DNA of 46,738 nucleotides from Fonticella tunisiensis (GTDB taxonomy: Bacteria > Bacillota > Clostridia > Clostridiales > Caloramatoraceae): assembly GCF_004364155.1 (NCBI RefSeq), contig NZ_SOAZ01000025.1:1-46738 (forward strand), read 5' to 3'. Under the pieces are notes generated by a model, which was given only the letters and a program-made list of their open reading frames with translations, searched no databases and was not told the DNA's origin. A program made the translations under genes and the position numbers. Within the stretch, counting starts at the first letter, position 1. Each line of letters begins with the position of its first letter. This document shows, piece after piece, positions 8,080 to 15,258 of this stretch.

Positions 8080-10530
8080 ATGAAAAAGAGAATAATAAGT
8101 ATTTTTTTAATAGGGATTTTAGCATTAACTCAGGGATTGTTTATATTAAATAATAAGGTAAAGGCAGAGACTAACAGCTTTTTGGTTCCAGTTAGAATTG
8201 AGGGCTTAAATGGAACTATTGCAGAGGGCAGCGCAAAGGGAGAGAATGCACTGGAAATAGTAAAAAATGTTTTAAATGAAAACAAGATACCATTTACGAT
8301 TTCAAGAGCAAGTTGGGGTAGCTTATATATAAGTTCTATAAATGGATTAAGCGAAAAGAAATTCGGCGGGTATGATGGATGGTTATACTACATTAAAACC
8401 AGGGACTCAGTGATATCGCCAATGTCAGGTTTGGACGGGTATTTTCCAAAGGAAGGTGAAAGCATAATTCTGTATTACGGGGATTTTTCAACTCCCTATG
8501 TTAACAGCATAGTGTTTATACCGGAAATTGTAAAAGAAAATGAAAGGTTCAAAATGAAGTTTGTATATAAAAACTTTGACTGGATCTCAAATTCCGAAGT
8601 AATAACTCCTATAAAGGGTGCAATTGTAAGTATAGATAACATAAACTATATAACTAACGATAGCGGAGAAATAGAAATAACCGGACTTTCAAAGGGCGAA
8701 CATACATATAGAATAAGCGGATATAATATAGACAAACTGCCAACCGTTGTTATGGACAAGGGTACCTTCATAATTGATAATGAACACTCACCAAGCTTTA
8801 ACTATACTGACTCCCGTTTTAATGAAGTGACAAGGGATAATACCGGTATTGTGAAGGATATAAATAAAGAAATAAGGGATACTTTAGGTTATATAAAAAA
8901 CAACACTGCTGAGCCCTGGGCAGCAGTTACCCTCAACAAATTTTCTATAAAACCCGATGGTGATTATGTAAAGAAAAATGCAGAAGAAATCTTCAAATAC
9001 GGTGTAAAGGATTACAGCAATACGGATTTGGAGAAACTTATAATTCATCTTACGGCCTCAGGATACAGTCCGTATAACTTTATGGGATATAACCTTGTAT
9101 CAGAACTTTTTAATAGAGATATAAACAAATTTTATATAAACGATATTATTTTCGGGCTCATAAGCTATAAATATGCGAACATTCCTGAAGAGTATAAAAT
9201 AACAAAAAGGCAGTTGGTTGATTTGCTTCTGGATAAGCAGCTTAAATATGAACTAAATGGAGTTGAATATAGGGGATGGGCTCTATATGGGAATAGAATA
9301 AATCCTGATATTACAGGTATAGCAATAAATGCTCTTTCTGAGTTTTATGATTTAATACCAGAGGTAAAGGATTCTGTAGATGGCGCAGTACAGAGCCTTT
9401 CAAAACTTCAGGATAAAGAGGGATATTTGCATGATGAATATGGGCGTTTCAGTGAAAGTATATCCTTTGCTATACTTGGATTAACTTCTATCGGTATAAA
9501 CCCTGAGGGAATCCTCTTTACAAAGGAAAGGGGCGACCTTGTTTCTGCACTCCTTTCATTTAAGGGAACTAATGGTCAGTTTAAACATTCTCTGGATGGT
9601 GGAAATAACTACATAGCAACAGAACAGGCATTACGAGCACTAATAGCATTACAGGAATTTAAAAATACCGGAAAATATGATTTTTATAAGAGCAGCATTA
9701 ATTCAGAGGAACTATCTAAGTACAATTATGTGCCAAGTGTGGATTCAAACCAGGATGGTTACAAAAGCAAAGGCTCCTTCATTTCAAAAAATAGCAAAGT
9801 AGTTAATGAAAATACTTATGAAAATGAAAGTGCAAGTACTGATGAAGGTAAAGAAAAAAATGCTGTGGACTCAATGGAAGAATACAAAGGCGAAATAATA
9901 AAGAACGAAGCTGAAACCATTTTAAAGCTTTTAGAAAGGGTCCCGGATGGTACTGTGATAAAAATAGATGCATCACAAAATACAAGGGTTAGCAAGGAGG
10001 TCTTCGATTCTATAAAGGGAACCAACAAGATTTTAAGTTTTGAAGTTGATGGATTGGTATGGATATTCAGAGGAACGGATATAACCCAGGAAACCAAGGA
10101 CATTGACTTGGGACTTAATAAACTGTCTGAACATAGAGAAAAGATACTTGGAAAGGTAAAGGGAGCATATATAGTATCGTTTAAGGATAATGGCATACTT
10201 CCGGGAAAGGCAGAGGTAAGAATTAAGCTGGATTCGGGCTGGCTGAACGGGAAAAACAGGAATAACATTTATTTATATTATTATAATGCTGAAGAAGATA
10301 AGATTGAAAAAATTTCAGGACCTCTGGGTGTAGATTATGAGGGGTATATTACCATAAACATTACCCACTGTAGTGATTATTTCCTAATCGATAGAGATTT
10401 AACCGCAGTAAAGGATAAAGGAAACATCACTACAATAGGCTGGATAGGTATAGGTTTTATGATTGCTGGTGCGGCAGCAACAGCCGTAATGTTAATTAGA
10501 AATAACGTTAGAAAGGGTAAGGTGGCATGA
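8080..10530 (+). CDS. Surface-anchored transcobalamin-like protein (DUF4430 + alpha-toroid)
   Basis: An 816-aa exported protein. Residues 1-29 are a signal peptide. About 35-150 form a DUF4430 domain (GGYDGWLYYIKTRDS, then GESIILYYGD), the family related to the C-terminal beta domain of intrinsic factor and transcobalamin. About 150-230 are Ig-like. About 265-535 carry helical repeats of the terpenoid-cyclase/transcobalamin toroid type (EPWAAVTLNKFSI, then DLEKLIIHLTASGYSPYNFMG). About 600-770 are a beta-rich surface module ending in ITHCSDYFLI. A hydrophobic segment and basic tail (about 785-816) anchor it in the membrane. The gene sits in the B12-riboswitch operon, so capture of cobalamin or a corrinoid outside the membrane is inferred. 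Domain order is opposite to the human proteins. Confidence 0.8.
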   Translation: MKKRIISIFLIGILALTQGLFILNNKVKAETNSFLVPVRIEGLNGTIAEGSAKGENALEIVKNVLNENKIPFTISRASWGSLYISSINGLSEKKFGGYDGWLYYIKTRDSVISPMSGLDGYFPKEGESIILYYGDFSTPYVNSIVFIPEIVKENERFKMKFVYKNFDWISNSEVITPIKGAIVSIDNINYITNDSGEIEITGLSKGEHTYRISGYNIDKLPTVVMDKGTFIIDNEHSPSFNYTDSRFNEVTRDNTGIVKDINKEIRDTLGYIKNNTAEPWAAVTLNKFSIKPDGDYVKKNAEEIFKYGVKDYSNTDLEKLIIHLTASGYSPYNFMGYNLVSELFNRDINKFYINDIIFGLISYKYANIPEEYKITKRQLVDLLLDKQLKYELNGVEYRGWALYGNRINPDITGIAINALSEFYDLIPEVKDSVDGAVQSLSKLQDKEGYLHDEYGRFSESISFAILGLTSIGINPEGILFTKERGDLVSALLSFKGTNGQFKHSLDGGNNYIATEQALRALIALQEFKNTGKYDFYKSSINSEELSKYNYVPSVDSNQDGYKSKGSFISKNSKVVNENTYENESASTDEGKEKNAVDSMEEYKGEIIKNEAETILKLLERVPDGTVIKIDASQNTRVSKEVFDSIKGTNKILSFEVDGLVWIFRGTDITQETKDIDLGLNKLSEHREKILGKVKGAYIVSFKDNGILPGKAEVRIKLDSGWLNGKNRNNIYLYYYNAEEDKIEKISGPLGVDYEGYITINITHCSDYFLIDRDLTAVKDKGNITTIGWIGIGFMIAGAAATAVMLIRNNVRKGKVA

Positions 10531-11129
10531 AACGAAGAGGGATGCTCATTGCGGCAGTTATACTTTTTTCCCTGGGTGTAATGTTGTTTGCAAAGGGCTA
10601 TCAGAGAAACTACATAGCCTCTAATGCAGAAAACGCAGATGTAAACATTGAAGTGACTGGCACAAATCAAAATCAGGCTAAACAAAATGATAATCAGATT
10701 AAGCAGGAGCAGAATCGGATAAAGGAACAAAATAAAGAAGTAGATAGGAACAAAAATAACGATGATGCCAGTAACCCATCTAAAAGCGAACCACAAAAGC
10801 AGGAGAAAGCAAAGGACAATATAATTTTTTTGGATACAATAAGTGGGAAAAAAATACTGTCCGCAAGCACAAATATAGAGAACAGGACTGTGGCTGAGGT
10901 AACCATTGAAATGCTAAAAAGCAAGGGAATAAGGTACAGGGCTGTTGGAGCAGGAGAAACTATATATTTCTCCATGATTGCCAATTTAAAGGAAAGAGAT
11001 GCAGGCCCTGAGAGCGGATGGTGTTATTTTGTAAATGGGAAAAAGTACAGCGTGGGTGCTGGAGTATATAGACTTAAAAGGGATGATGTACTTGAGTGGA
11101 AGTTTTTGAAGGATGGAGTTAAACCCTGA
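10527..11129 (+). CDS. Membrane-anchored DUF4430 protein
   Basis: A 200-aa protein with an N-terminal membrane anchor (about residues 5-23), a long hydrophilic Asn/Gln/Lys-rich linker (about 45-95) and a C-terminal DUF4430 domain (about 100-198) with the typical GWCYFVNGKKYSVGAG and DDVLEWKF motifs. It overlaps the preceding gene by four bases (ATGA), so the two are translated together. By family and operon it probably binds the corrinoid or receives it from the larger protein and passes it to the S component. The linker would let the domain reach through the cell wall. Function is inferred from context. Confidence 0.78.
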   Translation: MKRRGMLIAAVILFSLGVMLFAKGYQRNYIASNAENADVNIEVTGTNQNQAKQNDNQIKQEQNRIKEQNKEVDRNKNNDDASNPSKSEPQKQEKAKDNIIFLDTISGKKILSASTNIENRTVAEVTIEMLKSKGIRYRAVGAGETIYFSMIANLKERDAGPESGWCYFVNGKKYSVGAGVYRLKRDDVLEWKFLKDGVKP

Positions 11130-11140
11130 ATAGTTAATTG

Positions 11141-11185
11141 AGGGCATGGAAGTTTAAATTAACTTTAATGCCCTATTATATTTTT
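11141..11185 (+). terminator. Terminator of the cobalamin operon
   Basis: AGGGCAT (11141-11147) pairs with ATGCCCT (11168-11174) and a T-rich stretch follows. Confidence 0.7.
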
Positions 11186-11187
11186 CT

Positions 11188-11216
11188 TTGTCAATGTAAA
11201 TAATTTATGTTAGTAT
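11188..11216 (+). promoter_or_regulatory. Promoter of the HAD phosphatase gene
   Basis: TTGTCA (11188-11193) and TAGTAT (11211-11216) with a 17-base spacer, shortly before the gene. Confidence 0.5.
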
Positions 11217-11249
11217 ATTTTTTAGTAGAATTTAAAAGCAGGTGATGGC

Positions 11250-12086
11250 ATGAAATACAAATTGGTAGCAATGGATATGGATGGTACTTTGTTAAATGAC
11301 AACAAAGAGGTGAGTGAAAGGACAAAGGAAACTTTAAAAAAGGCAGCGGATCTTGGAGTGAAGCTTGTTGTGTGCACTGGAAGAATATTTGCATCCGCAA
11401 GGATTTATGCAGGGATAATTGGAACAAAGGCTCCTATAATAGCGTCAAATGGCGCCTATATAAGGGAGAAGGATAGCGAAAGAATCATTTATGAGAAGTA
11501 TATGAATCCCCAAAAGGTGCGAAAGCTTGTCGAGATGGCAAAAAAATATGGTTTTAAACCCACTTTATTTACAGCCGATACAGTATTCGCCGAAGAAATA
11601 TCCTTTATATCAGCAAACTATAAAAAGTGGAATGAGAGTCTGCCAGAAGGTGACAGGATAAAGATTGAAGTAGTAAATAATTTTGATGAGGTAATAGAAA
11701 AAAACAGAAACAGACTTTTAAAGGCTGTAATTATGGGGGATGATATAGATGGTCTACATAAGCTTCGAAGGGAGATTAGGGAAACTGTTGAAGTAGCAGA
11801 TTTATCTATTGCATCTTCGTATTCAAATAATTTTGAGGTTATGGAATATGGCGTTTCAAAGGGAGAGGCAGTAAAATTTCTTGCGAACTATTTTAATATA
11901 TCATCAGATGAGGTTATATGTATAGGTGACAATGAAAACGATATCAGCATGATTCAGTATGCAGGCCTTGGGATAGCGATGGGGAATGCAGAGGATTATG
12001 TTAAAAATATAGCTGACTATGTAACAGACACCAATGAGAATGATGGAGTTGCCAAGGCCATCGAAAAGTTTGTCTTAAATTGTTGA
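11250..12086 (+). CDS. Cof-type HAD superfamily phosphatase
   Basis: A 278-aa protein of the Cof/YidA branch of haloacid dehalogenase-like hydrolases. Motif I is DMDGT with nucleophile Asp9 and general acid Asp11. Motif II Thr is in VVCTGR, motif III Lys is in GVSKGEA, and motif IV is GDNENDISM. The C2-type cap lies between motifs II and III. Family members dephosphorylate small sugar phosphates, flavin or pyridoxal phosphates in the cytoplasm; the substrate cannot be read from the sequence. It has its own promoter and sits alone between the cobalamin operon and two tRNA genes. GCAGGTGATGGC precedes the ATG. Confidence 0.93.
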   Translation: MKYKLVAMDMDGTLLNDNKEVSERTKETLKKAADLGVKLVVCTGRIFASARIYAGIIGTKAPIIASNGAYIREKDSERIIYEKYMNPQKVRKLVEMAKKYGFKPTLFTADTVFAEEISFISANYKKWNESLPEGDRIKIEVVNNFDEVIEKNRNRLLKAVIMGDDIDGLHKLRREIRETVEVADLSIASSYSNNFEVMEYGVSKGEAVKFLANYFNISSDEVICIGDNENDISMIQYAGLGIAMGNAEDYVKNIADYVTDTNENDGVAKAIEKFVLNC

Positions 12087-12101
12087 AAAATGTTGTTGAT
12101 G

Positions 12102-12129
12102 TTGGTGCAAATTCCTGTTAATATATAAT
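12102..12129 (+). promoter_or_regulatory. Promoter of tRNA-Glu
   Basis: TTGGTG (12102-12107) and TATAAT (12124-12129) with a 16-base spacer, 13 bases before the tRNA. Confidence 0.55.
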
Positions 12130-12142
12130 ATGATTTGCTAAT

Positions 12143-12217
12143 GGCCCCTTGGTCAAGCGGTTAAGACACCACCCTTTCACGGTGGTAACAGGGGTTCGAG
12201 TCCCCTAGGGGTCACCA
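12143..12217 (+). tRNA. tRNA-Glu(TTC)
   Basis: 75 nt with an encoded CCA. Acceptor GGCCCCT pairs with AGGGGTC, with one G-U pair. The anticodon arm CCACC-CTTTCAC-GGTGG gives anticodon TTC. Confidence 0.97.
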
Positions 12218-12298
12218 TTTAGAAGTTGGAAGCAGGATGTTGGAAGTTAGTTTTCATATAATTTAATTTTCAACATCTAATCTCTAACTGTCTAATAC

Positions 12299-12389
12299 GG
12301 AGAGATGGTCGAGTTGGTTTAAGGCACCGGTCTTGAAAACCGGCGTAGGGGTAACCCTACCGTGGGTTCGAATCCCACTTTCTCCGCCA
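12299..12389 (+). tRNA. tRNA-Ser(TGA)
   Basis: A class II tRNA of 91 nt. Acceptor GGAGAGA pairs with TTTCTCC, the anticodon loop CTTGAAA gives TGA, a long variable arm (GTAGGGG...CCCTAC) is present and CCA is encoded. Confidence 0.97.
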
Positions 12390-12392
12390 GTA

Positions 12393-12427
12393 AAAAAGGT
12401 CAGCATGTGCTGGCCTTTTTGTTTTTT
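12393..12427 (+). terminator. Terminator after tRNA-Ser
   Basis: AAAAGGTCAGC and GCTGGCCTTTT form a stem with a short loop, followed by TTTTTGTTTTTT. Confidence 0.85.
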
Positions 12428-12500
12428 AAGAATAAATGCCTTTATTATCCTAGTCGGATTGGTGAATGGAGAAATGGGAGGGAACATTAAAAGGTATTAA

Positions 12501-12638
12501 ATGATTAAAAAATTGGTTTATAATAAAAATAAATATGATGCTGCTTTTAAACATCTGTGTGCAAGCGTGGTTATAAGCACAATATACATTTTATGTCAGA
12601 GTCTTTTAAAGCGGAACTGGCATAATACGTTAAATTAA
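12501..12638 (+). CDS. Possible small protein of 45 aa, unknown
   Basis: An open frame from ATG 12501 to TAA 12636-12638 with a weak AAAGGT upstream. It encodes a basic peptide with a short hydrophobic middle (CASVVISTIYILC). It lies between the tRNA terminator and trmL. I do not recognise it, and it could be chance. Confidence 0.22.
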   Translation: MIKKLVYNKNKYDAAFKHLCASVVISTIYILCQSLLKRNWHNTLN

Positions 12639-12653
12639 GCGGGAGGAGTTTCT

Positions 12654-13121
12654 ATGAATTTAAATATAGTGCTGTATCAACCTGAGATACCTCAAAACAC
12701 TGGAAATATAGGAAGAACCTGTGTACTTACAAATTCTAGACTTCACTTAATTAAGCCACTTGGATTTGAGATAACGGATAAACATCTTAGAAGATCAGGA
12801 ATGGATTACTGGTACAAACTTGATGTAGTGTACTATGAAAGCTTTGAAGAGTTTTTAGAAAAAAATAGAGGAGCAAGGATATTTCTTGCAACAACCAGAG
12901 CTAAAAAATTTTATAATGCGGTAAGCTATGAAAAAGGAGACTACATAATGTTTGGAAGAGAATCTTCGGGAGTGCCTGACAGCGTAAGGGAGATTTTTAA
13001 GGAAAGTTCAATTAAGCTTCCCATGATAGAATCAACCGATAGATCGCTAAACCTTTCAAATTCAGTGGCGATTATAGCATATGAGGCTTTAAGGCAGATG
13101 GGATTTCCAGGAATGAAATAA
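12654..13121 (+). CDS. trmL: tRNA (cytidine(34)-2'-O)-methyltransferase TrmL
   Basis: A 155-aa SPOUT-class methyltransferase with the TrmL start motif YQPEIPQNTGNIGRTC. The knotted AdoMet-binding C-terminal part contains MFGRESSG and RSLNLSNSVAI. It methylates the wobble ribose of tRNA-Leu isoacceptors in the cytoplasm, working as a dimer, and at about 155 aa it has the normal family length. A strong GGGAGGAG precedes the ATG. It appears to be a single-gene unit; no clear terminator separates it from the glycine riboswitch. Confidence 0.95.
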   Translation: MNLNIVLYQPEIPQNTGNIGRTCVLTNSRLHLIKPLGFEITDKHLRRSGMDYWYKLDVVYYESFEEFLEKNRGARIFLATTRAKKFYNAVSYEKGDYIMFGRESSGVPDSVREIFKESSIKLPMIESTDRSLNLSNSVAIIAYEALRQMGFPGMK

Positions 13122-13225
13122 ATTTATTGGTAATATTATAAAAATCGATAGCAAAATTTTTGATAATGCCTTATAATGAAATTGGAGAGCATAATTTAAA
13201 ATATAATATTCTGGATGATGCAAAT

Positions 13226-13320
13226 GGGAGAGACCCGATTAGGGCGCCGAAGGGGTAAGTCAAATTTGCCAGATTTGATGATACTCTCAGGCAAAAGTAC
13301 TGTTTGCTGACAGGCCTCTG
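13226..13320 (+). promoter_or_regulatory. Glycine riboswitch (single aptamer)
   Basis: The conserved blocks GGGAGAGAC, GCGCCGAAGGGG and CTCTCAGGCAAAAG are present once. A rho-independent terminator follows, so the switch most likely acts on transcription and opens when glycine is high. It controls the glycine reductase operon. A weak upstream -10 (TATAAT at 13172-13177) is present. Confidence 0.93.
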
Positions 13321-13332
13321 AACTTGGGACAG

Positions 13333-13368
13333 AGAGAATGTAATGGCTGCATTGCATTCTCTTTTTTA
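13333..13368 (+). terminator. Terminator of the glycine riboswitch
   Basis: A hairpin of AGAGAATG...CATTCTCT extended by AATG/CATT, followed by TTTTTT, sits between aptamer and grdX as the expression platform. Confidence 0.85.
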
Positions 13369-13418
13369 ATCCTTTAACAATTAAAGGAAGAGCAGGGTAT
13401 TGACAAGAGGTGTATTAA

Positions 13419-13796
13419 TTGATAGAAAAAATAATAATAGTAACGAATAATGTACTATCTGATACGTCCTTTAGGGGGAATCATCGGGTTGATTTCATAG
13501 AGGGAAGCCTTTTAGATGTTCTTATTAAGGTCAGGGATTATATACATCTTGGTCACAGACTTATGACACATCCTCTTATGGGGAGCATAAAGCCAAATCA
13601 AACTCCCTATAAAACTGTGGCCATTACTTTAAAAGCATATGAATCAGTTGATTTAAATTCTCTTATACTAATAGAGAACAGCATCGAAATCACATTAAAA
13701 TTACTAAATAATAAGCCTCCAAGAAATTGGCCCGAAGAGGTGCTTGAGGACTACAGAGCAGTAGATTTCGAACTTATAAAAAACGCCCTAAACTAA
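13419..13796 (+). CDS. grdX: GrdX family protein
   Basis: A 125-aa protein matching GrdX, the small protein of unknown function found at the head of glycine, sarcosine and betaine reductase operons. The typical segment GHRLMTHPLMGSIKPNQTPYK is visible around residues 47-67. The start is TTG at 13419, with AGAGGTG 6 bases upstream. It is the first gene after the glycine riboswitch and 19 bases before trxB. No catalytic motif is evident; a role in assembly or regulation of the complex is only a guess. Confidence 0.9.
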   Translation: MIEKIIIVTNNVLSDTSFRGNHRVDFIEGSLLDVLIKVRDYIHLGHRLMTHPLMGSIKPNQTPYKTVAITLKAYESVDLNSLILIENSIEITLKLLNNKPPRNWPEEVLEDYRAVDFELIKNALN

Positions 13797-13815
13797 ATAC
13801 AAAGGAGTGATTGAT

Positions 13816-14742
13816 GTGGCAAATATTCATGACATCATCATAATAGGGGGAGGACCTGCAGGTTTATCATCAGGGCTTTATGGCTCAAGGGCAAAACTTG
13901 ATGTTCTCATCATAGAGAAAGGAAATTTTGGGGGGCAAATGTCGACAACTGCTGAAGTCGAAAACTACCCTGGTTCAATTGAAAATGCAACGGGCCCTTC
14001 ACTTACAGAAAGAATGAGGCAGCAGGCGGAAGAGTTTGGAACCAAGTTTGTCAAGGATGAGGTTGTTGGCGTTGACTTTACCGGGGATATAAAGGTTGTT
14101 AAAGGTAAAAATGAAGAATATCAGGGAAGAACAGTTATAATCGCTACGGGAGCTGAACCAAGGCTTGCAGGATTTAAGAATGAAGTTGAATTAAGGGCCA
14201 GGGGAGTTTCATATTGTGCAACCTGCGATGCTGACTTCTTTGAAGGCCTCGATGTAGCAGTAATTGGCGGGGGAGATTCTGCCTTAACTGAAGCCATTTA
14301 TCTTACAAAGTTCGCAGAATCAGTAACAATTATTCATAGAAGGGATGAGTTGAGGGCTGCAAAATCTCTACAGGAAAAAGCCTTTAACAATCCAAAGATT
14401 AAGTTCATCTGGAATAGTGTTCCTGTAGAAGCAAGAGGAGAAGAGATAGTTGAAGGATTGATTATTAAGAATGTCAAAACAGGAGAGACATCTGAGATTC
14501 CTGTCAACGGTATATTCGTATTTGTAGGGCTTGATCCTATAACAGAAGTATTCAGAGGACATATCGAAATGGATGAGAGGGGATATATAATAACAGATAC
14601 GGAAATGAGGACAAACGTAGAGGGAGTTTTCGCGGCAGGCGATGTTAGACAGAAGACTTTAAGGCAGGTAATTACAGCTGCAGCCGACGGAGCAATAGCT
14701 GTAATTGCAGCAGAAGAATACATTAATGAAAAATTTAAGTAG
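13816..14742 (+). CDS. trxB: Thioredoxin reductase of the glycine reductase operon
   Basis: A 308-aa flavoprotein. It has FAD-binding GGGPAGLSSGLYGSRA at the N-terminus, the redox pair Cys134-Ala-Thr-Cys137, and an NADPH-type second nucleotide site, GGGDSALTEA followed by HRRDELRA. The FAD-binding AAGDVRQK lies near the end. It passes electrons from NADPH to the thioredoxin encoded next door, which regenerates the selenol of GrdA. The GTG at 13816 is chosen because AAAGGAG lies 8 bases upstream; the in-frame GTG at 13807 falls inside that site. Confidence 0.95.
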   Translation: MANIHDIIIIGGGPAGLSSGLYGSRAKLDVLIIEKGNFGGQMSTTAEVENYPGSIENATGPSLTERMRQQAEEFGTKFVKDEVVGVDFTGDIKVVKGKNEEYQGRTVIIATGAEPRLAGFKNEVELRARGVSYCATCDADFFEGLDVAVIGGGDSALTEAIYLTKFAESVTIIHRRDELRAAKSLQEKAFNNPKIKFIWNSVPVEARGEEIVEGLIIKNVKTGETSEIPVNGIFVFVGLDPITEVFRGHIEMDERGYIITDTEMRTNVEGVFAAGDVRQKTLRQVITAAADGAIAVIAAEEYINEKFK

Positions 14743-14753
14743 GAGGTATTATT

Positions 14754-15080
14754 ATGTTAGAACTTAACAAGGAAAACTTTGATGCTGAAGTTATTAATTA
14801 TACTGAAAAACCTGTTTTTGTTGATTTCTGGGGTGAAAAGTGTCAAAAATGCCTTGAGCTTATGCCTGATGTTCACAAGCTTGAGGAAAAGTATGGGGAT
14901 AAGATAAAGTTTGCAAGTCTTAATACCAGCCAGAACAGAAGGCTTGCAATTGCTCAAAAGGTTTTAGGACTTCCAACCATGATCGTGTATGTAAATGGCG
15001 AGAAGGCTGAAGTTCTAACTCCTGACAAGATTTCTTCCGCAGCTGACATAGAAGAGATGCTTAAGAGATTTTATAAGTAG
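14754..15080 (+). CDS. trxA: Thioredoxin with atypical CQKC active site
   Basis: A 108-aa thioredoxin-fold protein. The active site reads W26-G-E-K-C30-Q-K-C33 instead of W-C-G-P-C, so the two residues between the cysteines are Gln-Lys and the C-x-x-C is displaced from the Trp. The cis-proline loop is LGLPTM. Glycine-reductase-linked thioredoxins of amino-acid fermenters are known to deviate from the standard motif, so this is probably a dedicated electron donor for GrdA. It lies 11 bases after trxB, with AGGAGG in front of the ATG. Confidence 0.92.
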   Translation: MLELNKENFDAEVINYTEKPVFVDFWGEKCQKCLELMPDVHKLEEKYGDKIKFASLNTSQNRRLAIAQKVLGLPTMIVYVNGEKAEVLTPDKISSAADIEEMLKRFYK

Positions 15081-15118
15081 TTTAAAAAAGCTATTAGCTT
15101 TTGCATAATGATAACCAG

Positions 15119-15147
15119 GCTTCAGATGGGCTATCCTCATCTGAAGC
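15119..15147 (+). other. Intergenic hairpin between trxA and grdE
   Basis: GCTTCAGATG (15119-15128) pairs perfectly with CATCTGAAGC (15138-15147). No T run follows, so it may be an RNA processing or stability element or a weak attenuator and not a full terminator. Confidence 0.55.
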
Positions 15148-15258
15148 TTAGTTTAAGCCAATCATTAAGTTCAGCTCAATGAAATATCTTTTAATAGGGG
15201 ACGGGCTTTAGGACGCGGTTAGCTAAAGGGATTGGAGAAAATATGGGAGGTGAAGGTT

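Noticed and set aside
12284-12487. Open frame on the minus strand across tRNA-Ser
   Set aside because: Antisense to a tRNA and its terminator, no ribosome binding site.
13200-13320. Second glycine aptamer
   Set aside because: Only one set of conserved blocks is visible; the stretch after it goes straight into the terminator.
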